From Smittium mucronatum (Eukaryota; Kickxellomycota; Harpellomycetes; Harpellales; Legeriomycetaceae), in assembly GCA_001953115.1 (NCBI GenBank), contig LSSL01004575.1, positions 1 through 21,261 of the forward strand: DNA of 21,261 bases, in the 5' to 3' direction. Positions 8,368 to 21,261 of the stretch are shown one piece after another. The notes beneath the pieces are model-generated. The model was given only the letters and a program-made list of their open reading frames with translations, was not told the origin of the DNA and did not search any database. Position 1 is the first letter of the stretch. Every line of letters starts with the position of its first letter. The translations under genes and the position numbers were made by a program.

Positions 8368-10320
8368 ATTCCCTTTAAAAATTTTTTGATTTTAAAATTT
8401 CATTGGATAAATAATAAACTGCTGTTTTTTAAACGAATTTCTGGGGTTTTAAGTGAGTACTTCATCTTATTAAAAAAAAATTGTTCTTTTATTTGTTTAC
8501 CTTAGCTATTATGCGAAATATCTGGTGTCTTTATTAAATCGTGTAAAATAGTTTATATTTATGAAAGAAATTATTATAAAACTGCAAAAAGAATCAAAGA
8601 TAAAATTTATTGGATTATTTTAAACTCGGCAGTAGTTTTTATACATAGAGAAAGAAAAAATGTAACAATAATATCACAAAAAAATATCAATTTTTTAACG
8701 GGGTTTTTAACTTGGTATAGATAAAAATTATCATATTTATCTTTCATTCTTAGCTAATATATTTTACAGGAGGTTATTTTCTTCGAGCTTTTTTTCAAAA
8801 ATAAATAAATTGTAGCATCTTTCGATTTTCTATTTGGTTTAAATATTTGTTTGAAAATAAAGTTATATTTTTTTATAAGGAAAGGCTACCACCATTTGTA
8901 GAAATATTAATAATATCAAAATAATGAAGCGTATTTATTATGTAATCATTCACCCACTTTTTATAAATGTTTACATTAACCCGAAAAAACAAAGATTATT
9001 TTTTATAAATGAAAGATTGCTGATAACTGTAGTAGATAAATTCAATATTGAAAATTTTGGCATGTAATTATAGCTTCTAGAATCTGGTTTATTGTTTAAT
9101 TTTTTAACGAAAAGAAATTATTATCACATATATATGTATATCACTTCCATAAAGCTGGCCTTGACATTGATATAATAAAATCTTCAGGTTAGATGTTTTC
9201 ATATTGATATAAGGACTTTTAATTTTTAATACAACTAAAGGATATTGATAAATTTGATAGAACATGAATTTAAATATATGACAATGAAATCGTAATTTAA
9301 ATTTAAGTATTACATTTACAAGTATTTTTATTTTCCAAACTCCTTAAAAATCAAGAAGTCTAGTTTAATTATTTAATTATGTCTCTTTTATATATCATTT
9401 AAATATGTGTGTGTATAAATATAATACACGTTAAAACATTCATTACATTCATTATTTTAGGTACCCAGAAGTTTAAAATATCATTTATCAAAAACTTAAA
9501 ACTTTCTTGTTAAAAACCAGTGTTTTTAATGAGAATAAAATAATCACAATGCTATACGTTTTATTTTGATAATCAATTAATTAATATCAGCCCAGTTTTA
9601 ATGCGTCATAGAAATTTTTATCAATTTTTTTTTGTAGCTTTTTTGTAAAAATTCAGTAAAGATAAGCTTTCTTCTTTTATATATATATAAAATTAAGCCC
9701 CTTTTAATCATGAAACATAAGCTTTTTTCTTATAGTTGGCTATTTGAAAATACTACTGGATAATGATTTATTTATAACACTGATCACAAATAAAAATTAG
9801 TTTGCACGACTCAATAAAGACACTGGTTTTTTCATTTAAAAATTCAGGTAAAAAAATAACATCAGGAAAATTGTAAAATATCAGAAAATGCCTAAAATAT
9901 AATATTCTTATATAAAAAGCCTGAAATATTTTTGAAACTTCAGAATTTTATTATATAACCAAAATTTAATTATTTAATTAGCCTGTAAAAGTTATATACA
10001 GCAAAATCTCTTCTTCATTAGGAAACCCCCACCCGTAAATTTATTCTTAATTCTGAAATTATATGTAAAGTGTGTATTTTTGGAAAAATAATGGATTAAA
10101 TTATATGTTCTATAATAGTAAGACAATTTATCGTAGCGAGGAATTTTTTTAATTTTTACATTTTCTGTTTTCAGTTTCAGTTTCAGTTTCCATTTCCTTT
10201 TTAATTATTATTATTATAATATCACTGGTTTTATTTACAGATGAATTCAGTAAAAATTTTGCGGAAAAAACGGTCGCTAATTTTTTTGCAAAGATATTTA
10301 TGATTGAAATCTTCACTTAT
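8368..10320. other. AT-rich gene-free stretch
   Basis: No coding frame, RNA gene or element was recognised on either strand. The stretch holds A and T runs, short TA repeats (for example around 9681-9690) and a TTTCAG microsatellite at 10169-10186. Confidence 0.6.
10169..10186. repeat. TTTCAG microsatellite, three units
   Basis: Three perfect TTTCAG copies are followed by a partial TTTC. This is a minor simple repeat with no evident role. Confidence 0.75.
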
Positions 10321-10813
10321 AAATTCACTCTTTGTACTACCAGCTGTGTACCTAAGGGAAATTGGTGTCATATCTCTCTTCCTATATTTACCACTCCTAC
10401 CCCATTAATTATGCTAGATGAATGAGAAAACATCCAGTCATAAATTAAGCTCTTTATCAGTGAAAACGCACTAGCTGAGATTTTTGAGCTCCTCTTTAGA
10501 ACCCACTTCTAACAAGATTATTAAAAATTTTACACGCGTATAAATTGTGTATTTTTATTCCGATGCTTCCTCATGTAATTATAATAAAAGCCGGAGATAC
10601 GCCCTACCAGATTATCATATACTGTCCGTGCTGGTAATGCGACATAATTCACATATTCTGAATTATTTGTTCATATTCTATATTCACCCTGATCTCATTC
10701 CTTTTAAAATTAATATTTTAGATGCTTTACTATCCCTACCCAAAGTAGAGCTGAAGCTATAGATTTTAGATTAAATGGATATCTTTATATTCATCTCTTA
10801 AGCCCCAAAACAA
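10321..10813 (+). pseudogene. Decayed tyrosine recombinase of a DIRS-like retrotransposon
   Basis: Two plus-strand frames join by a frameshift near 10545-10600. The first, from 10321, holds SENALAEIFELLFR followed at conserved spacing by Tyr (7 residues after that Arg) and an aromatic residue 11 after it. This matches the L-S-E...R-x-S-T-x-x-x-Y-x-x-x-W start of DIRS/Ngaro-type recombinases. The second, open at 10547-10762 for 71 codons without an ATG, ends in IHPDLIPFKINILDA...LPK. It fits without gaps the H-P-x17-P-x-P-R/K linker before their catalytic domain. After the TAG at 10760 the frame reads on with stops to an A-P-K-Q near 10802-10813, where the family has A/G-P-N-E. The catalytic Arg-His-Arg-Tyr part was not found. 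The call rests on remembered family patterns. The island is visibly GC-richer than the DNA around it, as expected of imported coding sequence. Confidence 0.45.
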
Positions 10814-13800
10814 TGATAATTTATTCAAAACTCAGCCTTTTTCATTTTCATATATTTTTTATGTATAAGCCTTTGATATAAATAGAAATGTTTAAAATCA
10901 AAAAATAATAAATATTAGAAATCGATATCAAATTCAAATTAATGGGATTTATATATGATTAGTAAATTATTCACTATCACATTTTTCAAATAATCCAATA
11001 TAAAAATACATAATTCCTGATTTAGTGAATAAATTTCTGGTCATTAATAAAAAATCTCATTGATATTTTTTTCTACATTACTAAAAAAAGAGAAATTTAG
11101 ATCGATATAAACAAACTATATAGTGAAAGAAGTATTATATCATGATATTTTTTTCTAAATAGAAGTCAAAAATATGCAAAAATGCAGATTATTACTTTGT
11201 AAAAAAATTAATTAATTCAAAGGGTACTTGAAAATAGATCATTATAGTGATTTCGTAAAAGAATAATACTGCTCAAACCGAAAACATGATCATTTTGATG
11301 TATTCAATGAAAAAATGATTTAAAAAATAGTCTGGTATACTCCTAGGATGGATTTAAGCCATTTCAAAATTTTAAAAATTTTAAATCAGAAAAATTTCAT
11401 ATCGATATTAAAATAAATTATGCGAGAAATAATGATAAAAACCGTAATTTTTTAACCAAACAGATTATTGAGATAATGATTTTACATTTTTTTAAGTAGA
11501 AAGGTGGTAAATATGTTAAAGGATGTTCTTCTGAACCTGATAGTATTAAATTTTTACTGTCTCTAAAATTTGATTTAAATAAATTCTTTCGAAACAAACT
11601 TACATGAAGATTCTAAATTCAAACTTGTTAAATATTGTTTTTCTGTATAAATAGCTTTAGTTACAGGAATGGACCAAAAGTAATTTTCAGACTTAATATT
11701 TCTAGTTATTAGAGATGAAAACTTGGAATAATGCTGAGTTTTCTAAATAACTCTGAGTTAAATGGATTTTTTTTGATATAATATGACATTAGATAATCTG
11801 GAAGCCAATTGGGAATATCAAATTAACAAAAGGTCTTAAAATATTTCATATGGAAACCGCCAGGATGAAAAATAGGTTTCATTTCTCTAATAATAATAAG
11901 GATATATTAATGGAAACAAGGAAAATCTCATATCCCTTTATAAAAAGATAAATTCAGAATAATTATTTCCAAAATAGATAGATTTGATCTATAAAAGAAA
12001 AATTAAACATAAAAAAAGGGTTGGATCTATTATCTTTTATTTCGGTTAGGCGACTAAAATGTCTAATGTTATTTTTTCAAAAACGCTTCGGGATAAATTC
12101 TTGAGTCGAAAATATGCGAAATATTTTCTCAATGTTTATAAATAAATATTAGGATATTAAAAGAAAAAAAATCAATGATATATAAAACAGAATCAATTAA
12201 AAATAAAGCTCTGAAATAGATGAAAAAAATTACTCTGATCAAAGATAATTAATATCACTCTTCTTCAAAAAAATCATATAAATAATTATATCAATATTCA
12301 ATTAAAGAAAAATAAAGAATAACTGACCCTCTTGACTTCAATTTTTTATTTTTTATTGGCCATTTTAATGTATCATAATACACTATTATATTTTAAAAGA
12401 ATTTCATCTAAATCCAATATTTATATTTCACATGCTAAAAGTTTTAAAAGGTGGATAATTTCATTAATGTGAAAAAATTCACGATATAAATTAAAAGAAT
12501 TAAAGCTTTCAATATTAAAATACTAAATCAAACAAAAATTAAGAGATAGTTCTAACCTATAAAACCTATTTTTAATGTCATAATTAGCATCTTTACTTAT
12601 TAATTATTATTAAATATATTAATAACCCCATTTCACTCAATTTTTCTCTAAACTAAATAATAATAATAGTCGAAATAAAATAAAATATTGAGCTAAGGAG
12701 ATGATAGAATTATAAAAGAAATTCAAATATATATATATATCCTATTTTAAAAAATAATTAGATAAATCGAGTTTAATTAAATTAAAAAATTAATTTTAAT
12801 CTTATAAATTCAGTTGTACACGATCAAAGCAATCTTTCTGATATCAGTTGTTTTATACAGTATTTGATGAGATAAATAGCAGCTGAAGAAGAATCTAAGG
12901 TGTTATGATATTTAAAAGATATTATGGTTTCATGTAAAAAAAGGGATCAGAAAAAGAACTGTTTTCGAAAAAATTTATAATATGTGTATCAGATAATTTT
13001 TAAGTATATTAAAGGTTAAGTTTCCTAAAGTCAATAATTTAACAAAGAAGTTAAGCGATTTGAACTTGATTTAGTTGGATAGATATATTTGGAAACTTTC
13101 AAATGGTATAAGTTGACTTGGTAGAGATAGTTAAATCTTATCGATTAATATTTATATAATTGGTAGTGTTAATATTTATTAAACTAATTCGGTTGATATT
13201 TTTGGTGCTCTTGATTTAATTAAGGATTTTGCGATCAATTTCGTTTATTTTTTCGATCTAATTAAGACAATATATGTGATGGAATTGGTTTTTTATATTT
13301 ATTTGATACATAGCTGGATATTTTTAGTTTTTTGTTCAAGCTTTTATATTTAAGCAAGGATTTTCTAGATTTTACTATTTTTTTTTGTCAATTAGGCTGA
13401 TTTGATCACTTTTTTTTATTTATAGCTGCTGTATGTTTAATATATGTATTTCCCACAATATTATAATCCTTAAAACTATGTCACTATCTTAATAACCACT
13501 CTGTTCACTATTAAATCCCGACCAAAAATTTAGCTTTTATTGTCATTATTAAATATTAAAATAAAAATCGATCTAATGGTAATATTAAATTTTCACACAA
13601 TTTCCAAGATTCTGATAATTTTTTTACATCTAATAAAGCAAAATATAATTCTTTTTGGGTTAATAAATTTTAATTTTGATACTAGCCCCCTAAATCTTTT
13701 TCTGGTTTATTTTTTCCCATAAAAACTCACTTTTTATTAATATTTAATCCTATTATTATCTAATTATATAATTTAATAACTTTATTTTTTAAAATAATAG

Positions 13801-14916
13801 ATACAAATATATTTGGTAATCACTTCAGCTTTTCAAAAGAATCTTAAGATTTATGTCTAAATTTCAAGTTTTCAAACTTTGTTTCGTTTTTTTGATATAT
13901 CCGGTTTTTGAATTAAATATAATTTTAATAATTTGTTTATTTCTATAATTTTTTACTCAATTTTTTAAAAATATCCAAATTAAATTCAAATTTTTATTGA
14001 AATTAACCTATTCGAGATAAATAAAAATTAATTTTCTTTTTTAATTCATATGAATTATATAAATTAGATGGAAGTAAATTTCGGTATAAATAGACCCATC
14101 AATTGAAAATATTTAAAAATATAATTTAAATTTCTAATCCTTTTATTTATCTTATACAGAGCCCAGGTTTTCATTCACATTTTCCTTTATTTTCTTAAAT
14201 ATCACATTTAAATCATTCTATCATTTTTACGATTTTTTAATTAATATCCACCAAAAATTCTACCTGAATCCAAAATTACACTTATAAAAGTGTTAAATTA
14301 GAAATCAGCTAGTATAAATAAATTCAAAAATTCAAAAGAATAATAAAAAATTAACCAAAAACTATCCTTAAATTAATTATATCAATACTTGTCCCTATTA
14401 AAACAAGCCAACCCACCAAAATTCTCGCATTAAATAAATTTTTTAAAAAATAGACCTCTATGAATAAGTCAGTTTAAAAATTAGAAAGACCAATATTTTT
14501 AAATATATATATATACCATTTCTTATGTTTTTATAACTCACTTCTCGGATAGTTATAGAATTTATGTACAATCAAATCTAGATTAAACATATTTATTTTA
14601 AAGATTAGATTAAAAAAGTGATAAATGTTTCTAAAATATTCATAAAAACGATCAAAGGATCAAAATCTTTCTAAAAATGATTAAAATAATTAGTGGAGAT
14701 TTATATTCGGATAATAAAGTTTGCTCAAATTTTCCTTTAAAAAATAGACCAATATTAAACATATTACCCAAAATAATGTTCTTATATATTTTGATAGTCC
14801 AAAAATGCGTTAATTAAAATAGCACTAAAATATATTTACTGGATAAAGTAAATGTGTTTATTTATTTTTTTGGTTCAAAACCAGCCCCTTAGTTTTAAAC
14901 AGTTAAAACACATACC
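10814..14916. other. Extremely AT-rich gene-free stretch
   Basis: No gene, RNA or element could be supported. A 60-codon open frame at 13540-13722 is Ile/Leu/Phe/Asn-rich and typical of chance in such DNA. Short TA repeats occur near 12729 and 14503. Degraded transposon DNA or heterochromatin would look like this. Confidence 0.6.
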
Positions 14917-15415
14917 ACTTTCCTTTTATTTTAAATTAAAATCTACAAATAGGCGAAAAACACATTTGGAGCCTCGATAAACTATTTATTCACAGCTTAT
15001 GTTGAATATAACAGACAGAGATTTTATAAGCGATTCGATAACTACTTAAGGAATTTTTATTTTTCTCGAGCTCCACCGAAAATATTGAAGTTAAATTGTT
15101 CTTTTCAAAAAACTCGAACATTCATAAAATTATTATCAAAAAATGTAATAAATATTTTAATAATTGAGCTAACAAAAATTAGTTACTCAAGATTTGGATT
15201 TATCCGATTTTAATATGAATATCGGTTCCACAAACTAAAATTTGATATTCCGCTTTCAAACTCTAGCACTATTTGTAAATAAAGATAATCATATCTTACA
15301 ATATATAATTTTAGGTAAATTATAATACACTGAAAATTTTAATATGTGCGCTTTTTTGAAATTTAATTCGAACGATTTTTTATATTAAATAATTTATTTA
15401 TTTTTCATATTATTA
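14917..15415 (+). repeat. Left arm of a perfect 499-bp inverted repeat
   Basis: Compared base by base, this arm is the exact reverse complement of 20763-21261, with no mismatch or gap (paired positions always sum to 36178). Inward of 15415 the arms diverge at once (GAAAA against ATAAC). The arm contains no ORF of note and is less AT-rich than its flanks. Perfect identity in non-coding DNA implies a very recent origin, gene conversion, or an artefact. Its outward limit is unknown because the other arm is cut by the window end. Confidence 0.97.
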
Positions 15416-18400
15416 GAAAATTATTTCATAAAGATACTTTTTTGGACTTGAAATTCTTATTTGACTGCATAATTGGATTTTTAGAAAAATATATTTAGTT
15501 TTTGCTCTTGGTGCTTTTTTAGGAAGCTAATTTCTAAAATCTTTGGAGTTTTAGTTAAATCAAAACCCCTTATATTTTTCTATATTCGAGTTAAATTAAT
15601 CTAGTTGGATATTTTTTTAAATGAAAATATTATCAAGTCATCATTCTGACAACATTTCAATTTCTTTAAAAAAAATGAAGCAAATACTAATTTAAAATAA
15701 TCATTACTTTGATGAAAACCCTATTGTTAAAAGAAAAAAAAATCTTAATTTTTATTAAGCTCTTTTTCTTATATAAAAAGAACAACATTAATTTTTAAAA
15801 ATATATAAAACCAAAAGTGTCGTATATTTAACCTATCTCCAATTGAAATACTGTAAATTTCACATATTTTTTTATCACTATTAATAAGATGTTTTTTATT
15901 TTATACTTCAACCTCAGAAACGAATTTTGATATGCTGTTTGCTTTATAATTTATGATCCAAATAGGAATAAAAATTAGGTGAAATTTTGAGTAGGTTGAT
16001 ATTATTTACAGCGTAATTAAAACGAAATTTTCTGAAACCATTCAAAACCTCAACTATAAAGCTATCCCGAATATATCGAGATACTGAATCGCCCAATAAT
16101 AATTATTATACATGTAAAGTAATATTAAACCAAGAGAAAGGCTATTTTTGAAGGTTAGGAATATGTTTAAATTTTTTGACTCTCGCACTTTTTCGGAACC
16201 GATTTCAATATAAACTTTTTTAAGTATGATTTTTTCTAAAATAGATAAAAATTCGTTGTTCCAGGAAATTTTTTATTTCACATTTCAACATAATTAGCCC
16301 AAAAATATCATGCTTTTTTTGTGAAAAATATATATTTTTGATTTTTATTCCATTAAACAGAATACAAAGCTGGATATACTTATTATTTTTGGTTTTTCTA
16401 CCGAATTATATTTATTTAATCTTTTTATAAATCTAAATTGATTAAGTTTAATAATATTAAATTTAGCATTTAATACCGAAAAAAGCTCTAAGATTTTTAA
16501 TCAAAAATATTTTTTGTAATCCAGGTATCTTTTTTTTAAAAAGTATAAATGAGTAGTTCAAAAATGTATAAACTTGCAATCAGATAAATAATTAGTTTTG
16601 CCTTAAATTTACATGCTCTTCTAAAAGAATATAAAACTTATTATGTTTTATTTTTTATATTTCTTGGTCTTCCAGACAATTTTTTTTTGATGAATCAAAG
16701 TGATATTGATAAGACTTTAGATTTTATATGTCCTAAGATAAAAATAATCGTTAGCCCATTTTTTTCCTTTTAAAAAAATTATTGTGGCTGCTAAATGATT
16801 GTTTCCACTTAGTGAAAATTTCCTCCACATGCGAAAAATTGAAATTAGAGAATATATATAGAAGCTAAATGAATATTACGAAACTAAGATCAATACATTT
16901 ATTTAAAAATTTCTAAACTATATTCATGCTCAATTTAATTTTTACATAAGAAATTATCATTTCACTCATTTAAAGTTCAATAACGGTTTAAATTTTTTTT
17001 TTTCGGTAGTGATTTATACTTGGAAGATTTATAACATCCGAATATTTATTAATTATAATTGAAGTTTCCAAAAAATGTGACATTTTTGTAGATATAAACT
17101 ATCTTTATCATCCATTAATAATTTTTTAATATCTTTTTAGTCTTTTATTTTTAGATAGGCTGAAGATTTAATAAACTTCATACCAGTTAGTATTTTTCAA
17201 GAAATAAAGATTTTTTATTTTTGAAATTATATTAATAAGCTCATTTAGATGTGAAAGTTTAGTTGAAAATAGGAATTTTTAATTTTAGAAAATTTTGTTG
17301 GAGTCTGAAGTAATTGAATCATCCATATCTAGCTACTTAAATTTTGTTTAAACTGGTTTTTCCTAATTTAATTTGAAATTTTTGGCCACATGAAACAAAA
17401 AATTTGTTCTTTGAACCATTAAGTAAAAATTTTCTGCCGCACCAGCAATTTTTCTTTTAGAATCAGAAAGCAAGGTTTATATCCCCAATTTTAATTTCTC
17501 TTCATTTAAATATTTTTTAAGAATATTAAATATTCTAAAACAAGGGTACTTATCGACATAGAAAACAATTTATATAGATAAAGTGATAAATCTATAATTT
17601 AAACGGTATAATCTTAAATCATAACAGATTAATTACAGTACAATAAATTAAAACTCGAATCATAATGGATGTTTTTTTATTTTGGTAAAATTTTTATGTT
17701 GGATTTTGATGTAACTGTAACCATCAAATTGTTTTTATCCGAGAAAAAATCGGCTACATAAGGAATATCATCCTTTTTTTCTCTCTAATTTCAATTTAAT
17801 ACTTCCTAGAAAAAATATTTAGTAACTAATTTTACCCCCTGCCTTTTATTTATATTTATTTAAAGTATAATAAATACTTTTTATATTCACATTTATCCTA
17901 TATTTTTTTAGCTTTTTTTTATCATCCTAAACTTAAATCTAAGTTCATATAGCTCTAATAATTCTTTCTTTGGTTTTTATTTTCGGGATTTAGAGCAATT
18001 TATTTTATAAATGCTGGTTTTTTATTTGTAACTCTACCAAAATAAAATTTATCAACTTTAACTCTGAATTTCAATCCAGTATTTTTGCTTTTGCGAAAAA
18101 AATTCAGTCGTTTAATCTTAAGATTTTAATTTATTTGAATATGATACAAGAAAAATTTTCTTCCACCTCTAATATTATATCATAGTTTAAGTCCCATTAA
18201 ATAATTTACCTTATCATTTTTTATAATATTTAAAATCCTAAAACTGGTGTGAATTAAAGAATTTGAGTATTTAAAAGAACTTAAAAACTTTAAAAAAATT
18301 AAAGAGATTAAATATTTACACAAATTAACGTTTAATTTTGTATTATTTAAATAAGATAGATAAATTTAGGAAAAAATATTTATTTTTTGAACTTTTCTTA

Positions 18401-20762
18401 ATTTTTTATATATAAAAATATAAAGCCCACAATTGAGCAGCTTAAAATTGCCTAAAAATTGATTGCATTTTTTTTAGTTGTTACTTAAAAAAATAATCCT
18501 GAAAAAATTACTTCTAATCCGCATAAATTAATAACCAAATTAAATAAAAAATTTGATAGAAGTTTCATGAATTATGATTCTTCTTATATTATTAATAATT
18601 TTTGTAATATTTAGAAACGATATATATAAGGATATAAGTAACTGAATATAATTTAAAACTAATCTCGGAATTTTCCTGTAATTAAAAAAAAGTTAATATT
18701 CCATAAATACATTTTATGATGATATAAAAATATTTTAAAATCCGAAATTTTTTTAAATTAATTAAATTTTATAGAACTAATCCTCGATATTTTTTTACAC
18801 TTTAGTTACATAATTAATACTTGTGATCTTAGTAAACATATTTTTTAACATGTGTATTATAGGAATTTCAGCTTAAGCCGATGACTTTTAAATATGATAT
18901 AAAGATGTGAAAATATATCAAATTAGTAATAGTTAATAATATTTAGCTCTAGATGATATTTTTTAAAAAATGAAGCTTATAAGTAAATATACTTTTATAA
19001 GCATATTTTGAAAATTATTTGTGTAATAGGGCCTGAATATTTGTTAATTTGACAATCAGGAAAATTATTCTAAATTCTCTTTTTTTGCGACATCTATCTC
19101 CAAAGTTCCCAAACTTTAGTTATTTATTGTTTTTCAACTCTCAGATACTGCTATATCTTTTTTTTTCTAATCGTGGTAAATTCGTGCTATAATTTTCAAT
19201 TTTACTGATATCTACAGGATTAATTTTTTACACTAAGTCGAAATAGAGGGGTTTTAGGTATTTTTTTCCAATAAAATCTTTATAGCTGAGTTTTGGGAAA
19301 GAAATTATATTTAAAAAGTGTAAAAAAAGTATTTTATGTTCAAAAAAATACCCAAATGAGCTTTTTTTCGTAAATAATCTAATTTTTTTACTCCTAAACT
19401 TAAAATTTATATTGTAAAAAAATTAAACCATAATTTTTGAGTTACTCTATCACTACTTTTCAGTATATTTTTTTGGAGAATCTTTACCATATTTTTAAAT
19501 GCTTTTGAAAAAAAATTCCATGATTCCCTTAATTTTTTTTTTAAAACCATTTATCCCAACTATAAAAATAAGGTATTTTTTAGGTCTAATTATGTTAAAC
19601 GCGTTCAATTTGATATTCAATTACAAATATATTCATATTTTTTTACAGAAATTATCCCATATCTAGGTAACACAAAAAATATTAAAGTCCACATATATTA
19701 TTTTATATCTTTCAAAAAACATATATATTTTTATACTGGTGTTATATATGCTTCATTTAAACTATCAAAAAAACTTTTATCTAAGTTTTTTTCTTCTTTC
19801 AAAGCTCTATTTTTATATTTTTACCATAATTTTCAGAAATAATCATGTATAAATAATATAAAAATCTCGATTTTTAATCAATTTCAGTTCATTAGATACG
19901 GAATTTTCTATCATATTTAGTCCATCGCTAATAATGAACATATTTTAATTATTAAATATAAAATCGTTTTTTCTTTTTAAAATGAAAGGTAATTTGTTCG
20001 TGATTATGTGTTTTATGATACATATATACCAATTTTTAAGTGGTATTATATTAAATGACTCAAAAAAACATTAAGCTATCGGAACTACATCTAAATACAT
20101 TTATTTCAAGTGAAAGGCACCCAAATATAATCATGGTATTGAGCTTTAGTTATATATAATTTATTGGTGTTGTAATATATTAAAACTGTATAATTTCCCT
20201 TCCTTAGCATTGAGGTCGAATTTTTTACCTGTATTAAGCACAGACACATATTTTTTGATTTTCCCCATTTTTTCTTTCTGTTGTTGATTTTTTTTTTGGT
20301 TTTTTTACATGCCACTATATTTCATGTATTATGTTATTTCGGATATGTAACTTTTAGAAACACAATTTTTATACATAACCAGGTATTTGGTTCATAAATT
20401 CTCCCAATATCTTTTTTGCTATTTTAGTCATGATCCAAGTTTTTATTCTATAACATTTTTAATTTTATCTTTTTACCAAATTTAAAATTGCATTATTTTT
20501 TAAATGAAAATTAAATACTTATTCACGCTCTAATTTTATTTTATTTTGCATATTAGCACTATTTAGAGTTATATAAAATTTTATAAACGTTTTTAATACC
20601 ATTTTTTTGGTCTATTAGAAATTACTCGACCTCATATTTTTTTATTATTTTATTTTCTATTTTATTCACTTTCGAAAAAAATAATTCACAAACTTCGGTG
20701 CTAGGCTCTATTTTATTGCTTTATGACCTTATAGATATCCCTTCTAAATACTCAAAGGTTAT
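15416..20762. other. 5.3-kb AT-rich spacer between the inverted repeats; no gene seen
   Basis: I found no frame, domain or RNA gene that could be supported. The 69-codon minus frame at 20106-20315 is Lys/Asn-rich and read from T-rich runs. If the repeats are termini of a transposon, this interior encodes no recognisable transposase, so the element would be non-autonomous or decayed inside, which conflicts with its perfect ends. Confidence 0.6.
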
Positions 20763-21261
20763 TAATAATATGAAAAATAAATAAATTATTTAATATAAAA
20801 AATCGTTCGAATTAAATTTCAAAAAAGCGCACATATTAAAATTTTCAGTGTATTATAATTTACCTAAAATTATATATTGTAAGATATGATTATCTTTATT
20901 TACAAATAGTGCTAGAGTTTGAAAGCGGAATATCAAATTTTAGTTTGTGGAACCGATATTCATATTAAAATCGGATAAATCCAAATCTTGAGTAACTAAT
21001 TTTTGTTAGCTCAATTATTAAAATATTTATTACATTTTTTGATAATAATTTTATGAATGTTCGAGTTTTTTGAAAAGAACAATTTAACTTCAATATTTTC
21101 GGTGGAGCTCGAGAAAAATAAAAATTCCTTAAGTAGTTATCGAATCGCTTATAAAATCTCTGTCTGTTATATTCAACATAAGCTGTGAATAAATAGTTTA
21201 TCGAGGCTCCAAATGTGTTTTTCGCCTATTTGTAGATTTTAATTTAAAATAAAAGGAAAGT
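20763..21261 (-). repeat. Right arm of the perfect 499-bp inverted repeat, cut by window end
   Basis: This is the exact reverse complement of 14917-15415. The arm is still matching at the last base of the window, so the true repeat may be longer. Ending a sequence inside a repeat is typical of contig ends, so the window edge may be an assembly break. Confidence 0.97.

Noticed and set aside
13540..13722. Plus-strand open frame of 60 codons
   Set aside because: It is Ile/Leu/Phe/Asn-rich without motif, as expected by chance at this base composition.
20106..20315. Minus-strand open frame of 69 codons
   Set aside because: Lys/Asn runs come from T tracts; there is no motif or splice context.
14917..21261. 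Inverted repeat considered as transposon termini with confidence
   Set aside because: No transposase, no target duplication visible (the right flank is outside the window) and unknown outer boundaries, so it is recorded only as an inverted repeat.
1..21261. Bacterial features (operons, CRISPR arrays, Shine-Dalgarno sites, phage genes) and telomere repeats
   Set aside because: The spliceosomal introns and OSBP gene show nuclear eukaryotic DNA. No regularly spaced repeats or telomere-type repeats were seen.

Overview
The window is AT-rich eukaryotic DNA, most likely from an early-diverging fungus. The evidence is one intact gene with six short GT-AG introns (65-111 nt) and fungal-type sequence throughout, plus low-GC intergenic DNA. 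The species cannot be named from the sequence. The only gene I regard as certain is a seven-exon oxysterol-binding-protein-related (OSBP/Osh) lipid-transfer gene on the minus strand at 2994-4596.

Layout. 176-679 (possibly to 962) holds a probable plus-strand gene, or young pseudogene, with a textbook 60-nt intron; its product is not recognised. 963-2000 is non-coding and carries a C-rich tract that would form a G-quadruplex on the minus strand. About 2002-2977 holds broken plus-strand coding frames that end 16 nt short of the stop codon of the OSBP gene. 4732-5855, beyond the OSBP start, holds a decayed plus-strand reverse transcriptase in three frames. 6125-7523 is a cluster of small elements with TTAA-flanked CCCTTTC/GAAAGRG ends, resembling piggyBac-type MITEs. 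7785-7921 is a possible coiled-coil exon, and 8245-8296 is a 50-bp GC-rich micro-island.

From about 8.4 kb to the end the DNA is extremely AT-rich and almost gene-free. One exception is a slightly GC-richer island at 10321-10813. It reads, with breaks, like the recombinase of a DIRS-type tyrosine-recombinase retrotransposon. The other is a perfect 499-bp inverted repeat: 14917-15415 is the exact reverse complement of 20763-21261, around a 5347-bp spacer, and its right arm runs to the last base of the window.

Overall this is one housekeeping lipid-transfer gene at the edge of a large tract of degraded transposon DNA. The retroelement relics, MITE cluster and AT-rich desert fit a heterochromatin-like region where insertions pile up and decay. 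The inverted repeat is the strongest unexplained structure. It is either a young large element or duplication, or an amplification or assembly artefact. No operon-like or newly recognisable multi-gene system is visible. All relic assignments come from reading the frames by eye against remembered family patterns, without database searches.
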